Source of the DNA: a virus | Reading direction: 5' to 3' (one strand) | DNA length: 26,035 bases | IMG/VR virus record: IMGVR_UViG_3300025164_000464 | Coordinates: 1 to 26,035 of that record | Part shown: one piece after another, positions 1-6,947 of the stretch | How positions within the stretch are numbered: position 1 is the stretch's first letter | Layout of the letters: the number at the start of each line of letters is the position of its first letter | Translations under genes and position numbers: made by a program | Notes under the pieces: generated by a model | Databases searched by the model: none | Told to the model about the DNA's origin: nothing | The model's input: only the letters and a program-made list of their open reading frames with translations

Positions 1-477
1 AAAGGTTCCGGTTCGGTCATCGAAACACCGGATTACGGTTCACGAACCGATGCTGTTTGCGCTTCTACGGAGGTAATGGGTAATTTCTTCAAAATCGAGG
101 CCAATGAATATTGGGCTTACCCGAAAAAAGGGCATTTCGACGCTCAATCGGTTATTCAGGCCATAACGAAACTCGAAAAACCGGTAATGATCCCGTTGGA
201 GCATTGCAATTACTGGAATCTCAGGTTCAGGCAAATGGGGGCATGTCATCCTAATGTTTCCACCGGGATGGCCGCTATTCTGATAGCGATCAAGCGATGG
301 TCCCCGAAAGAGATTTGTCTTTTAGGGTTCGATTCATTATTGAATCCAAAGATTCCATTTGACAGAAATTTTGCAATCCCGAGAACCGGAGCGGGTCCGT
401 ACCCGAACCACGACTGGGAAAATGAAAATCGGTTGTTGAACGTTCTTTCAAATGTTTATAAGGTGAATATTTGTTAG
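1..477 (+). CDS. GT29/sialyltransferase-like protein, 5' truncated by the window edge
   Basis: The frame is open from base 1 with no stop, and the stretch before the first ATG (76) reads as sensible protein (GSVIETPDYGSRTDAVCAST), so the gene begins upstream and the ATG at 76 is internal. The visible C-terminal ~158 residues contain PNVSTGMAAILIAIKRW followed by EICLLGFDS. This resembles the 'STG...iyLiGfD' signature that I associate with GT29-like sialyltransferase folds found in phage and bacterial glycan loci. Basic and aromatic residues near the end (PNHDWENENRLL) fit the same fold. It is the first visible gene of a sugar cassette and overlaps the next gene by 7 bp. The family assignment is inference from one motif; it could be another GT-B-like or DUF115-type protein. 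The donor sugar cannot be read from the sequence. Confidence 0.6.
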   Translation, partial: KGSGSVIETPDYGSRTDAVCASTEVMGNFFKIEANEYWAYPKKGHFDAQSVIQAITKLEKPVMIPLEHCNYWNLRFRQMGACHPNVSTGMAAILIAIKRWSPKEICLLGFDSLLNPKIPFDRNFAIPRTGAGPYPNHDWENENRLLNVLSNVYKVNIC

Positions 478-1235
478 CAAATACCACATTAGCAATCACC
501 ACATTTTCCAGTACCGGGTACGAGACTTACGCCAGGAAGATGCTGGAGTCGGTTATTAAAAATTGGCCGAGTAAAATTATTGTCTATGTCGAGAAACCGA
601 TAGACATAGACACAGACAATGGAAAAATAGAAGTTAGAAACTTCTTCGACATCGAAGGGGCAATGAATTTCTATCAAAACATCAAGAATACGCCCGTATG
701 TCATGGAATGGTAAACGGTAAATATAATTATAACTACGATGTATGGAGATTCTCACGAAAGATGTTGGCACAATGGGATGTGCTGAAAGATTATAATGGC
801 AAAGTTATTTGGCTCGATGCAGACAGTATTGTCAGAAAACCCGTTACCGACGATTGGTTGATAAAACTGTTCGACGGTAAGGGTCTTTCGTATTTGGGGA
901 GGGAAGGATTTCATACTGAAACCGGGTTTATCGGTTTCGACACCGAAAATGAGAAATTCAGGGAATTCCTGAAATATTACATCGGGTTTATCCGGCATGG
1001 ATGGTTCAAGGATCATAAACGGTGGCATGATTGTGAAGCATTCGACTTTGCCAGAGAGAAATCCGGCATATCTGGCAACAATCTATCCCCGTTTTTCAAG
1101 ATTCCAAAAGACCGGGTAATGTCATTGGCGGACCTGGATGTCGTTGAAAGGTCTGTGTTGGGGGAATATTTCTTTCACGCCAAGGGCGCTAAAAAGAAGG
1201 GCGCGAAACCAAGAGTTATGCCTCATGCTGCTTAG
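471..1235 (+). CDS. DxD glycosyltransferase-like protein (GT-A fold)
   Basis: A 254-aa protein with an N-terminal beta-strand/helix pattern (TTLAITTFSSTGYETYARKM), then KVIWLDADSIV at about residues 111-121. That DxD (D116-A-D118) preceded by hydrophobics is the metal/nucleotide-sugar site of GT-A enzymes such as GT8. LGREGFHTETGFIGFDTEN follows at about 143-161, where acceptor-side residues normally lie. The start is TTG at 471, overlapping the previous stop by 7 bp, with AAGGTG at 460-465 as ribosome binding site. The end overlaps the downstream methyltransferase start by 11 bp, so it is in the same operon. No signal peptide or membrane segment is seen, so a cytosolic enzyme is expected. 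Donor and acceptor are unknown. GT-A assignment is fairly safe; the exact family is not. Confidence 0.75.
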   Translation: MLANTTLAITTFSSTGYETYARKMLESVIKNWPSKIIVYVEKPIDIDTDNGKIEVRNFFDIEGAMNFYQNIKNTPVCHGMVNGKYNYNYDVWRFSRKMLAQWDVLKDYNGKVIWLDADSIVRKPVTDDWLIKLFDGKGLSYLGREGFHTETGFIGFDTENEKFREFLKYYIGFIRHGWFKDHKRWHDCEAFDFAREKSGISGNNLSPFFKIPKDRVMSLADLDVVERSVLGEYFFHAKGAKKKGAKPRVMPHAA

Positions 1236-1752
1236 CGATAAGTATAAAAAACAACTTATCAGGATGCACGAAAAATATAGATCCTTCGGATCCGGCTCAA
1301 AATTCAGGAATGCCGTTATCAAAGCACTCGGATATGAAGATGTCCTCGATTATGGATGCGGTAAAGGAAAACTTCTCGTAAACAAGAAATACGACCCCGC
1401 TATTACTGAGTTTTCCAACGAACCGGAACCTGCGGATTTGGTGGTGTGTACGGATGTTCTTGAGCATATAGAGCCGGATTGTCTGGATGATGTGTTGAGA
1501 CATATCAAGTCCAAGATGATTAAAGCCGGGTTTTTCACTATCAGTTGTTCTCCGGCCGCGAAGAAGTTGCCGGACGGGAGAAATGCACACCTTACGGTCC
1601 ATCCACCGGAATGGTGGATAAATAAATTATCGGAATTCTTCGTTATCGAAAAGTCTTCTTTTCGCGCCGACGAGAGGAAGTTGGCAATATCTGTCGAGCT
1701 TGAGGTTCATTTAAAGCCCCTGGGCGTGCGCCAGCGTAAGGAGGCCGTTTGA
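1225..1752 (+). CDS. Class I SAM-dependent methyltransferase
   Basis: A 175-aa protein with SAM motif I VLDYGCGKGKLL at about residues 40-51 and the post-I/II region ADLVVCTDVLEHIEP at about 74-88, which are the hallmarks of methyltransferase-11/23-type small-molecule methylases. A conserved tail (GRNAHLTVHPPEWW) matches phage methyltransferases I recall. An in-frame upstream start at 1138 would overlap the previous gene by about 100 bp and add a shadow-frame N-terminus. ATG 1225 gives an 11-bp overlap and begins MLLSDKYKK, so I chose it. In this context it probably methylates a sugar or a glycan, but a nucleic-acid or tail-fibre target cannot be excluded. It ends with a 4-bp overlap into the GDP-mannose dehydratase gene. 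Confidence 0.85.
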   Translation: MLLSDKYKKQLIRMHEKYRSFGSGSKFRNAVIKALGYEDVLDYGCGKGKLLVNKKYDPAITEFSNEPEPADLVVCTDVLEHIEPDCLDDVLRHIKSKMIKAGFFTISCSPAAKKLPDGRNAHLTVHPPEWWINKLSEFFVIEKSSFRADERKLAISVELEVHLKPLGVRQRKEAV

Positions 1753-2696
1753 AGGCATTTATTACCGGACTGACCGGCCAGGATGGCAGATATTTATCTG
1801 AATTACTTTTGAATAAAGGTTATAGGGTTCATGGTTTAACGAGAAGAACCGCGCAATCCAAAGTCATTCCATCCGGTGTTATCGTACATGAAGGCGATGT
1901 CACCGATCCAACTATAAAAGATCTGATTCAAGATATTCAACCGGATGAAGTTTACCATCTGGCGGCAATGTCGCATGTTGGAGAGTCGTTCAAAATCCCG
2001 AAAACGACGTTCGAGATAAACGCTATCGGTACATTGAACGTACTGGAAGGTGCGAAATCCACCGGATCACGATTCTATCAGGCGTCAACATCCGAATTAT
2101 TCGGATCGACACCGCCGCCGCAGAATGAAAAATCTCTATTTCATCCACGAAGTCCTTATGGAATATCGAAGCTTGCAGCATATTGGCTGACGGTTAATTA
2201 CCGTGAGGCTTATGGACTGTATGCCTGTAATGGAATTTTATTCAATCATGAATCTCCGATTCGAGGAGTGGATTTCGTAACCAGGAAAGTCTGTCAGGCA
2301 GTAGCCAGAATAAAATTCGGGCTACAGAGATATATTTTTCTCGGGAATCTGGATGCCAGGAGAGATTGGGGGCATGCGAAAGATTTTGTAGAAGCCATGT
2401 GGCTCATGATGCAGCAACCTGGACCGGATGATTATATCGTTGCTACCGGAGAATCCAGATCAGTCAGAGAACTTCTGACGGAGGCATTCAGATATATCGG
2501 TATTGAAGATTGGTCTGGTTTTGTAAAACAAGATAAAGATTATATCCGCCCCGCCGATGTAGGCAGCCTGATTGGAGATTCGTCCAGGATCAGAGCATTG
2601 GGGTGGAAACCAGAGTATTCCTTTGAATCTTTAATCAAAGAGATGATGGAGTCTGAAATTGCAAAAGCCTGTAAAGAAGCATCCATTGGCGATTAG
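1749..2696 (+). CDS. gmd: GDP-mannose 4,6-dehydratase
   Basis: A 315-aa extended SDR. It converts GDP-D-mannose to GDP-4-keto-6-deoxy-D-mannose, the branch point for GDP-fucose, rhamnose, perosamine and colitose. Seen directly: NADP(H)-binding TGLTGQDG (GxxGxxG, residues 6-13), catalytic T114/E116 in ASTSELFG, the YxxxK pair Y137/K141 in SPYGISK, the GMD-typical FNHESPIRG (about 165-173) and GNLDARRDWGHAKDFVEAM (about 200). Length is slightly short of the usual 325-375 aa. The start is TTG at 1749 with a very strong AAGGAGG at 1739-1745, and its first bases overlap the methyltransferase stop. The 3' end overlaps the next gene by 38 bp, and that gene's product is predicted to use this enzyme's product. 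Confidence 0.95.
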   Translation: MKAFITGLTGQDGRYLSELLLNKGYRVHGLTRRTAQSKVIPSGVIVHEGDVTDPTIKDLIQDIQPDEVYHLAAMSHVGESFKIPKTTFEINAIGTLNVLEGAKSTGSRFYQASTSELFGSTPPPQNEKSLFHPRSPYGISKLAAYWLTVNYREAYGLYACNGILFNHESPIRGVDFVTRKVCQAVARIKFGLQRYIFLGNLDARRDWGHAKDFVEAMWLMMQQPGPDDYIVATGESRSVRELLTEAFRYIGIEDWSGFVKQDKDYIRPADVGSLIGDSSRIRALGWKPEYSFESLIKEMMESEIAKACKEASIGD

Positions 2697-3768
2697 TACC
2701 TGGGGGTTGGAAGAAAGAGAAGCCATCTTGAACGTCCTGGATTCGGGGATGTTCACGATGGGACCGAAGGTAAAGGAATTCGAGGAGGCGTACGCGGCGT
2801 GGGTGGGGACCAAGTATGCCGTCATGGTCAATTCCGGTTCCTCTGCAAACCTTCTCATGGTTGCGGCCTATACGTTCAGGAATAAAGCCGGCACGGTCAT
2901 TGTACCGGCGGTTTCCTGGTCTACGTCCTATTCTCCGTTTCAGCAATACGGATGGACGTTGAAGTTCGTTGACATAGACAAAGACACGCTGAACTATGAC
3001 ATTGAATCGCTGAAAGAAGCTTATAAAGCCGGGGATTTGATCCTGGCGGTAAATCTGCTGGGAAACCCCAATGATTATCGCTGGTTCCCTTCCACGAATA
3101 TTCTGGAAGACAATTGCGAGTCCATGGGCGCGGTTTATAGTAATTTCAGAACCGGTAATTTCGGGTTGATGTCTTCACATTCGATGTTTTTTTCTCACCA
3201 TATCCAGACAATGGAGGGCGGGATAATTACCACGAATGACGAATATTATTACCAGATGCTTTTATGTCTTCGTTCTCACGGATGGACAAGGCACTTACCG
3301 GAAAAGAATGTCTTTAATGTAAAGCCATCTGCGTATGAATTTCTTTTCCCTGGATACAACGTCAGGCCGATGGAAATGCAAGCGGCGGTTGGGATTGAAC
3401 AGTTAAGGAAGATTGACGGATTTATCTCCGCAAGACGTGAAAACGCCGAACGATGGAAGGAAGTATGTCAAAACCGGGGTTGGTGGTCTCAGAAAGAGCC
3501 TGGAACAGGAAAATCATCCTGGTTTGCCTTTGCTATTATTGACGACAAAATAGAAGAAATAAAGAAAGAGCTCGATGAAAAGGGAATTGAACACCGGCCA
3601 ATCGTCGGAGGTAATTTTCTGAGATCGCGTTCAATCGAATGGTACAGCATAAATCGTAAAAAAGATCCGGTTTCGTATAAAAATGCCGACCGTATACACG
3701 AAAAAGGAATTTACATCGGAAATTTTCATAAACGGGCGGAATTCGGCCTATGCCGAAGGCACTCATGA
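2659..3768 (+). CDS. ColD/RfbH-like PLP enzyme: probable GDP-4-keto-6-deoxymannose 3-dehydratase
   Basis: A 369-aa member of the DegT/DnrJ/EryC1/StrS fold (MVNSGSSANLLMVAA at 56-70; VPAVSWSTSYSPFQQYGW at 82-99; ILEDNCESMG at 148-157). At the Schiff-base position, where aminotransferases have S-F-x-x-x-K-x-I-x-x-x-E-G-G, this protein has SMFFSHHIQTMEGG (175-188). The lysine is thus a histidine (H180) followed by another histidine. Lys-to-His is the known signature of the 3-deoxygenating dehydratases ColD and RfbH, which use PMP/PLP to remove the C3 hydroxyl. Being next to gmd, whose product is the ColD substrate, fits GDP-3,6-dideoxyhexose synthesis. The start is TTG 2659 with GGAG at about 2648. 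The C-terminus after GIYIGNFH is only about 13 residues, somewhat short for the family. The 3-dehydratase call is inference; a catalytically altered aminotransferase is the alternative. Confidence 0.8.
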   Translation: MQKPVKKHPLAISTWGLEEREAILNVLDSGMFTMGPKVKEFEEAYAAWVGTKYAVMVNSGSSANLLMVAAYTFRNKAGTVIVPAVSWSTSYSPFQQYGWTLKFVDIDKDTLNYDIESLKEAYKAGDLILAVNLLGNPNDYRWFPSTNILEDNCESMGAVYSNFRTGNFGLMSSHSMFFSHHIQTMEGGIITTNDEYYYQMLLCLRSHGWTRHLPEKNVFNVKPSAYEFLFPGYNVRPMEMQAAVGIEQLRKIDGFISARRENAERWKEVCQNRGWWSQKEPGTGKSSWFAFAIIDDKIEEIKKELDEKGIEHRPIVGGNFLRSRSIEWYSINRKKDPVSYKNADRIHEKGIYIGNFHKRAEFGLCRRHS

Positions 3769-4499
3769 AGGTATTCCTCGGTTACGATAAACGGGAAGCG
3801 TTGGGGTCATGGGTTTTCCAGCATTCGATAATCAAGCGAGCATCCATTCCGGTCCAATTCACGCTTCTGGATAGACGAATCAAGGATCCAAATTCGTATT
3901 TCTCGCCTTTCTCGAAATTGAATTTGCGGGCCTCTAATGAGTTCACCTTCTCACGTTATCTCTGCGCTCGTATATCTGGATATTCAGGTGACCCGGTTCT
4001 ATTCGCGGATGGAGCCGATCAGGTCTGTCTTACGGACATAGCTGGTCTTAAAGCCTTGTGGCAACCGTATAAAGCGGTTCAGGTCGTCAAGCGTAATGTT
4101 TATTCACCGACATCTCCCAAGCTCAAGGGAACGGAAATGGAGTCCGTCAATGTTGCTTATCCATGCAAGCATTGGTCGAGCGTAATGCTCATCAACCCCG
4201 GACATTACGGTTGGCGGAGGGTCGATTGGGAACAAACCAGTCCAGATTACTGGCATGGGTTCGGATGGTTGAAACCGGATGAAATCGGAGAGTTGCCTCC
4301 CGAATGGAATAGATTAGTCGATGAAGGAGATTCCATAAAAGGGAAAATCCTGCATTGGACGCTGGGGGTTCCGGCGATGCATGAATATCGCGATGCGCCG
4401 GGGGCCTCGATCTGGTGGAAAGAAGCGCAGGATGCAATGAATATTTGCGATAGGAAATGGATTTCAAAACTCAATTCAATTCATAAAAAGGAAAAATGA
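3765..4499 (+). CDS. Glycosyltransferase-like protein with D-G-A-D motif
   Basis: A 244-aa cytosolic protein beginning MKVFLGYDKREALGSWVFQHS, a typical first strand and helix of GT-A-like phage glycosyltransferases. At about residues 77-92 it reads DPVLFADGADQVCLTD, occupying the place of the usual 'hLD.D.hv..D' motif; the acidic residues sit at 82, 85 and 91. WSSVMLINPGHYGW and ILHWTLGVPAM further on resemble the acceptor half of GT8/GT-A proteins. I prefer ATG 3765, which makes a 4-bp ATGA overlap with the previous gene and has GAAGG at 3754, over ATG 3750, which lies inside the previous gene without a good binding site. It overlaps the radical SAM gene by 4 bp. The activity is not proven because the DxD is non-canonical. 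Confidence 0.65.
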   Translation: MKVFLGYDKREALGSWVFQHSIIKRASIPVQFTLLDRRIKDPNSYFSPFSKLNLRASNEFTFSRYLCARISGYSGDPVLFADGADQVCLTDIAGLKALWQPYKAVQVVKRNVYSPTSPKLKGTEMESVNVAYPCKHWSSVMLINPGHYGWRRVDWEQTSPDYWHGFGWLKPDEIGELPPEWNRLVDEGDSIKGKILHWTLGVPAMHEYRDAPGASIWWKEAQDAMNICDRKWISKLNSIHKKEK

Positions 4500-5437
4500 T
4501 TACCGATAGAATCGACGCAATAACCGGAATTCCCCCTGAATATCGTCATGCGATCCTTCCGGCCCCGAAATCGGTAAAAATAGAATTAACGTCGCAATGT
4601 AATTACCGATGCGGATTCTGTGCACACCGGCTGAGAATGAAAGAACGCGGTGGGATGGATCGTGAATTTTACGAACGTATCGTACTGGAGATGTACCAAT
4701 CGGGGGTTCGTGAACTGGGGGTATTTTACATCGGCGAATCGTTCATGTGCGGTTGGTTGCCGGAGGCTATTTCGTATGCCAAAACAGTCGGATTTCCATA
4801 TGTATTTTTGACAACGAACGGAAGTTTGGCGGATGCATCCACAGTAAAGGCGTGCATGGAAGCCGGTCTGGATTCGCTGAAATTCAGCATGAACAATGCC
4901 GACCCGGAACAATTCGAGAAAGTTGCCGGGGTCAAATCGAAGTTATGGGTTCAATCGCTCATGAATCTCAAAAATACTTATTGGGTTCGCGAGCAAGGTA
5001 AATATGCCTGTCGGCTTTATGCCTCCAGTATCAAATACGATGGAGAACAGCAGGATAAAATGCAGGAATTGGTGGAAGAAATTCTTCCATATGTAGACCA
5101 ACATTACTGGCTACCGCTGTATTCGATGGGAAACCTGTCCGCGCAGCGCGAGCGCGAATTGGGTTACAGGCCAACGGCCGGGAATCAAGCAAGGTTGGGG
5201 GCGTTGCGCGATCCGCTTCCTTGCTGGTCGGCTTTTACCGAAGGTCACATTACTCACGATGGAAAACTTTCGGCTTGCTGTTTCGATGCGGCGGATAAAT
5301 GGACGATGGCGGATTTAAACGAAGTATCTTTCATGGATGGCTGGAACAGCCTTTCTTTTCAAAACTTGCGTTCAGCTCATTTGAGAAAAGACGTTACCGG
5401 AACTATTTGTGAACAATGCGTGGCTTACAATGTGTGA
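4496..5437 (+). CDS. Radical SAM protein with SPASM-like C-terminal domain
   Basis: A 313-aa protein with CNYRCGFC, i.e. C35-x3-C39-x2-C42, which ligates the 4Fe-4S cluster that cleaves S-adenosylmethionine, in the usual place after a first strand (KIELTSQ). FLTTNGSLA at about 103-111 and LDSLKFSMNN at about 126-135 are later barrel strands. The C-terminal part has PCWSAFTEGHITHDGKLSAC with cysteines at 243, 261 and 262 and a final C305-E-Q-C308, the layout of a SPASM/twitch auxiliary-cluster domain. It starts with an ATGA 4-bp overlap, so it is coupled to the glycosyltransferase. The substrate is unknown: SPASM enzymes modify peptides, sugars or other small molecules, and this cassette suggests a sugar or glycan. 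It is followed by a short duplication-scarred spacer before the terminase. Confidence 0.88.
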   Translation: MITDRIDAITGIPPEYRHAILPAPKSVKIELTSQCNYRCGFCAHRLRMKERGGMDREFYERIVLEMYQSGVRELGVFYIGESFMCGWLPEAISYAKTVGFPYVFLTTNGSLADASTVKACMEAGLDSLKFSMNNADPEQFEKVAGVKSKLWVQSLMNLKNTYWVREQGKYACRLYASSIKYDGEQQDKMQELVEEILPYVDQHYWLPLYSMGNLSAQRERELGYRPTAGNQARLGALRDPLPCWSAFTEGHITHDGKLSACCFDAADKWTMADLNEVSFMDGWNSLSFQNLRSAHLRKDVTGTICEQCVAYNV

Positions 5438-5511
5438 ATAAGTTTTGAGATGGCTGGAACAGCTTGATGGCTGGAACAGCTTAACGACTATGGAATCTTG
5501 TGAATAAGTTT
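5336..5511 (+). repeat. Ordered direct repeats at the 3' end of the radical SAM gene and in the spacer
   Basis: The 15-mer GATGGCTGGAACAGC lies inside the radical SAM gene (5336-5350, encoding DGWNS) and again twice in tandem after the gene as a 17-bp unit, GATGGCTGGAACAGCTT (5449-5465 and 5466-5482). The 13-mer TGTGAATAAGTTT, which contains the gene's stop, is at 5433-5445 and again at 5499-5511. The order A-B-A-A-B suggests that the gene's 3' end was duplicated and the second copy then decayed. Confidence 0.85.
5449..5482 (+). repeat. Perfect 17-bp tandem duplication in the spacer before terL
   Basis: Two exact head-to-tail copies of GATGGCTGGAACAGCTT lie between the radical SAM stop and the terminase start. 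They match an in-gene segment at 5336. I see no convincing promoter or terminator in this 75-bp spacer. Confidence 0.9.
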
Positions 5512-5524
5512 AATGAATAAACTT
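5506..5524 (+). promoter_or_regulatory. Inverted repeat enclosing the terL start codon
   Basis: AAGTTTA (5506-5512) and TAAACTT (5518-5524) are perfect 7-bp inverted arms around the 5-nt loop ATGAA, which is the terL start codon plus two bases. The left arm overlaps the weak binding site. An RNA hairpin here could restrict translation initiation. It is AT-rich, so its stability is modest, and the role is inference. Confidence 0.45.
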
Positions 5525-6946
5525 GAAGACGTAACAAATCTCGTATCGCAAATAGAAAATTACCGGAATACGCATAGGCTCGAATTCTACGAGCCGTATG
5601 GTTATCAAAAAAAGTTTCACCATGCTCATGGACTGGGCGGTGGACTGGCCGCTCAAAGAGCGTTAATCGCCGGGAATCAGGTCGGAAAGACATTTTGCGG
5701 CGCGATGGAGACGGCGTTTCATTTAACCGGTCTGTATCCTGCGTGGTGGGAAGGGTATAGATTCGATAAGCCGGTCGAATGGATGGTTGCCAGTACCACG
5801 AACGAAACGACTCGTGACCGATGCCAACGTGAAATCTTCGGTGAGCCCACGGATGACCGGTCGCTCGGGACCGGAGCGGTTCCGAAGAAGTTCATCGGGG
5901 AGCCTACGAGAAAGCCCGGAGTCCCAAACGCTTACGATTCCGTTTTGGTGAAACACGTTTCCGGCGGGTGGTCGAAAGTTTATTTTCGTGCCTATGAGCA
6001 AGGTGCGAAGAAATTCATGGGATACCGTATCGACGGCGGTTGGGGTGACGAAGAACCGCCTGCGGACGTATGGTCGCAAATGCTTCGTGGGACTTTCGCC
6101 ACCAATGGTATCTTGTTCCTGACCTTCACCCCGGAAGAAGGATTTACGAACGTAGTGCATCAATTCGTAAACGATTTGAAAATGGGACAGGCTGTCGTCC
6201 ACGCGGAATGGGACGATGCGCCTCACATGACTCCCGAAAAACAGGAACAGAAATTAGGGGCAATCCCGTCTCACGAAAGAGAAATGCGCCGCCGGGGTGT
6301 GCCGATGATGGGCACAGGTATCGTGTATCCGGTGAATGAAGACGTTCTCAAAACCGATCCGATAGTTATTCCCGGTCATTGGGCGAGAATCTTCGCGGTG
6401 GATTTCGGGTGGGATCACCCGGCTGCGCTGGTATGTCTCGCATGGGATCGGGACACGGACGTAATCTACGTTTACGATGTTTGGAAACAATCCAAGGCTT
6501 TATTGGAAGTCCATGCGCAAGCCATCAAATCGCGTGGGGAATGGGTTCCAATCGCATGGCCGCATGACGGAATGAAGCATGACCCGAAATCCGGCAAACC
6601 CATGGCGGATTTATACCGATCCATGGGTTGTAACATGCACTTCCAGCCATTCTCAAATCCACCCTCGATAGGGCAAAAGGAAGGCCAAGGAGGGAATGGC
6701 GTCGAAGTCGGCGTTCTGGAAATTCTATCGCGCATGGAAACCGGACGGTTCAAGGTATTTTCGCACCTGAAAGATTGGTTCGATGAGTGGCGAATGTACC
6801 ATCGCAAGGACGGTGAAATCGTAAAACTCAACGATGACTTGATGGACGCTACCCGTTACGCGGTGCAGATGAGGCGTCATGCCATGACGCAACCCGTCAG
6901 AGCGAAACCACAACAATCTTATGCGGGCATGAGTAATTGGGGCTGA
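5513..6946 (+). CDS. terL: Terminase large subunit (packaging ATPase/nuclease)
   Basis: A 477-aa packaging motor. It docks on the portal, pumps DNA using ATP and cuts the concatemer. The N-terminal ATPase has Walker A GNQVGKT (54-60), Walker B GGWGDEEP (about 175-182, with the catalytic Glu after Asp) and the coupling motif LTFTPEEG (about 203-210). The C-terminal RNase H-like nuclease has AVDFGWDHPAA with D297, WPHDG with D352, and DDLMDATRYA with D445, a plausible metal-binding acidic triad. The order and spacing fit the Terminase_6-type large subunits of podoviruses. The start is ATG 5513; an in-frame TGA at 5501 excludes anything upstream. The binding site is weak (GAATAAG) and the ATG lies in the loop of a 7-bp inverted repeat. 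No small-subunit gene is visible before it in this window. It is followed 1 bp later by the portal gene. Confidence 0.95.
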   Translation: MNKLEDVTNLVSQIENYRNTHRLEFYEPYGYQKKFHHAHGLGGGLAAQRALIAGNQVGKTFCGAMETAFHLTGLYPAWWEGYRFDKPVEWMVASTTNETTRDRCQREIFGEPTDDRSLGTGAVPKKFIGEPTRKPGVPNAYDSVLVKHVSGGWSKVYFRAYEQGAKKFMGYRIDGGWGDEEPPADVWSQMLRGTFATNGILFLTFTPEEGFTNVVHQFVNDLKMGQAVVHAEWDDAPHMTPEKQEQKLGAIPSHEREMRRRGVPMMGTGIVYPVNEDVLKTDPIVIPGHWARIFAVDFGWDHPAALVCLAWDRDTDVIYVYDVWKQSKALLEVHAQAIKSRGEWVPIAWPHDGMKHDPKSGKPMADLYRSMGCNMHFQPFSNPPSIGQKEGQGGNGVEVGVLEILSRMETGRFKVFSHLKDWFDEWRMYHRKDGEIVKLNDDLMDATRYAVQMRRHAMTQPVRAKPQQSYAGMSNWG

Positions 6947-6947
6947 A

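Noticed and set aside
76-477. ATG 76 as true start of the first gene
   Set aside because: The frame is open upstream to base 1 and encodes sensible protein, so the ATG is internal and the gene is truncated by the window.
1138-1224. Longer N-terminus of the methyltransferase
   Set aside because: It would overlap the glycosyltransferase by almost 100 bp and the added residues are Arg/Cys-rich shadow; ATG 1225 fits better.
5464-5494. Promoter before terL (TTGATG ... TATGGA)
   Set aside because: The 19-nt spacing is too long and the match poor; the -35-like box lies in the tandem repeat.
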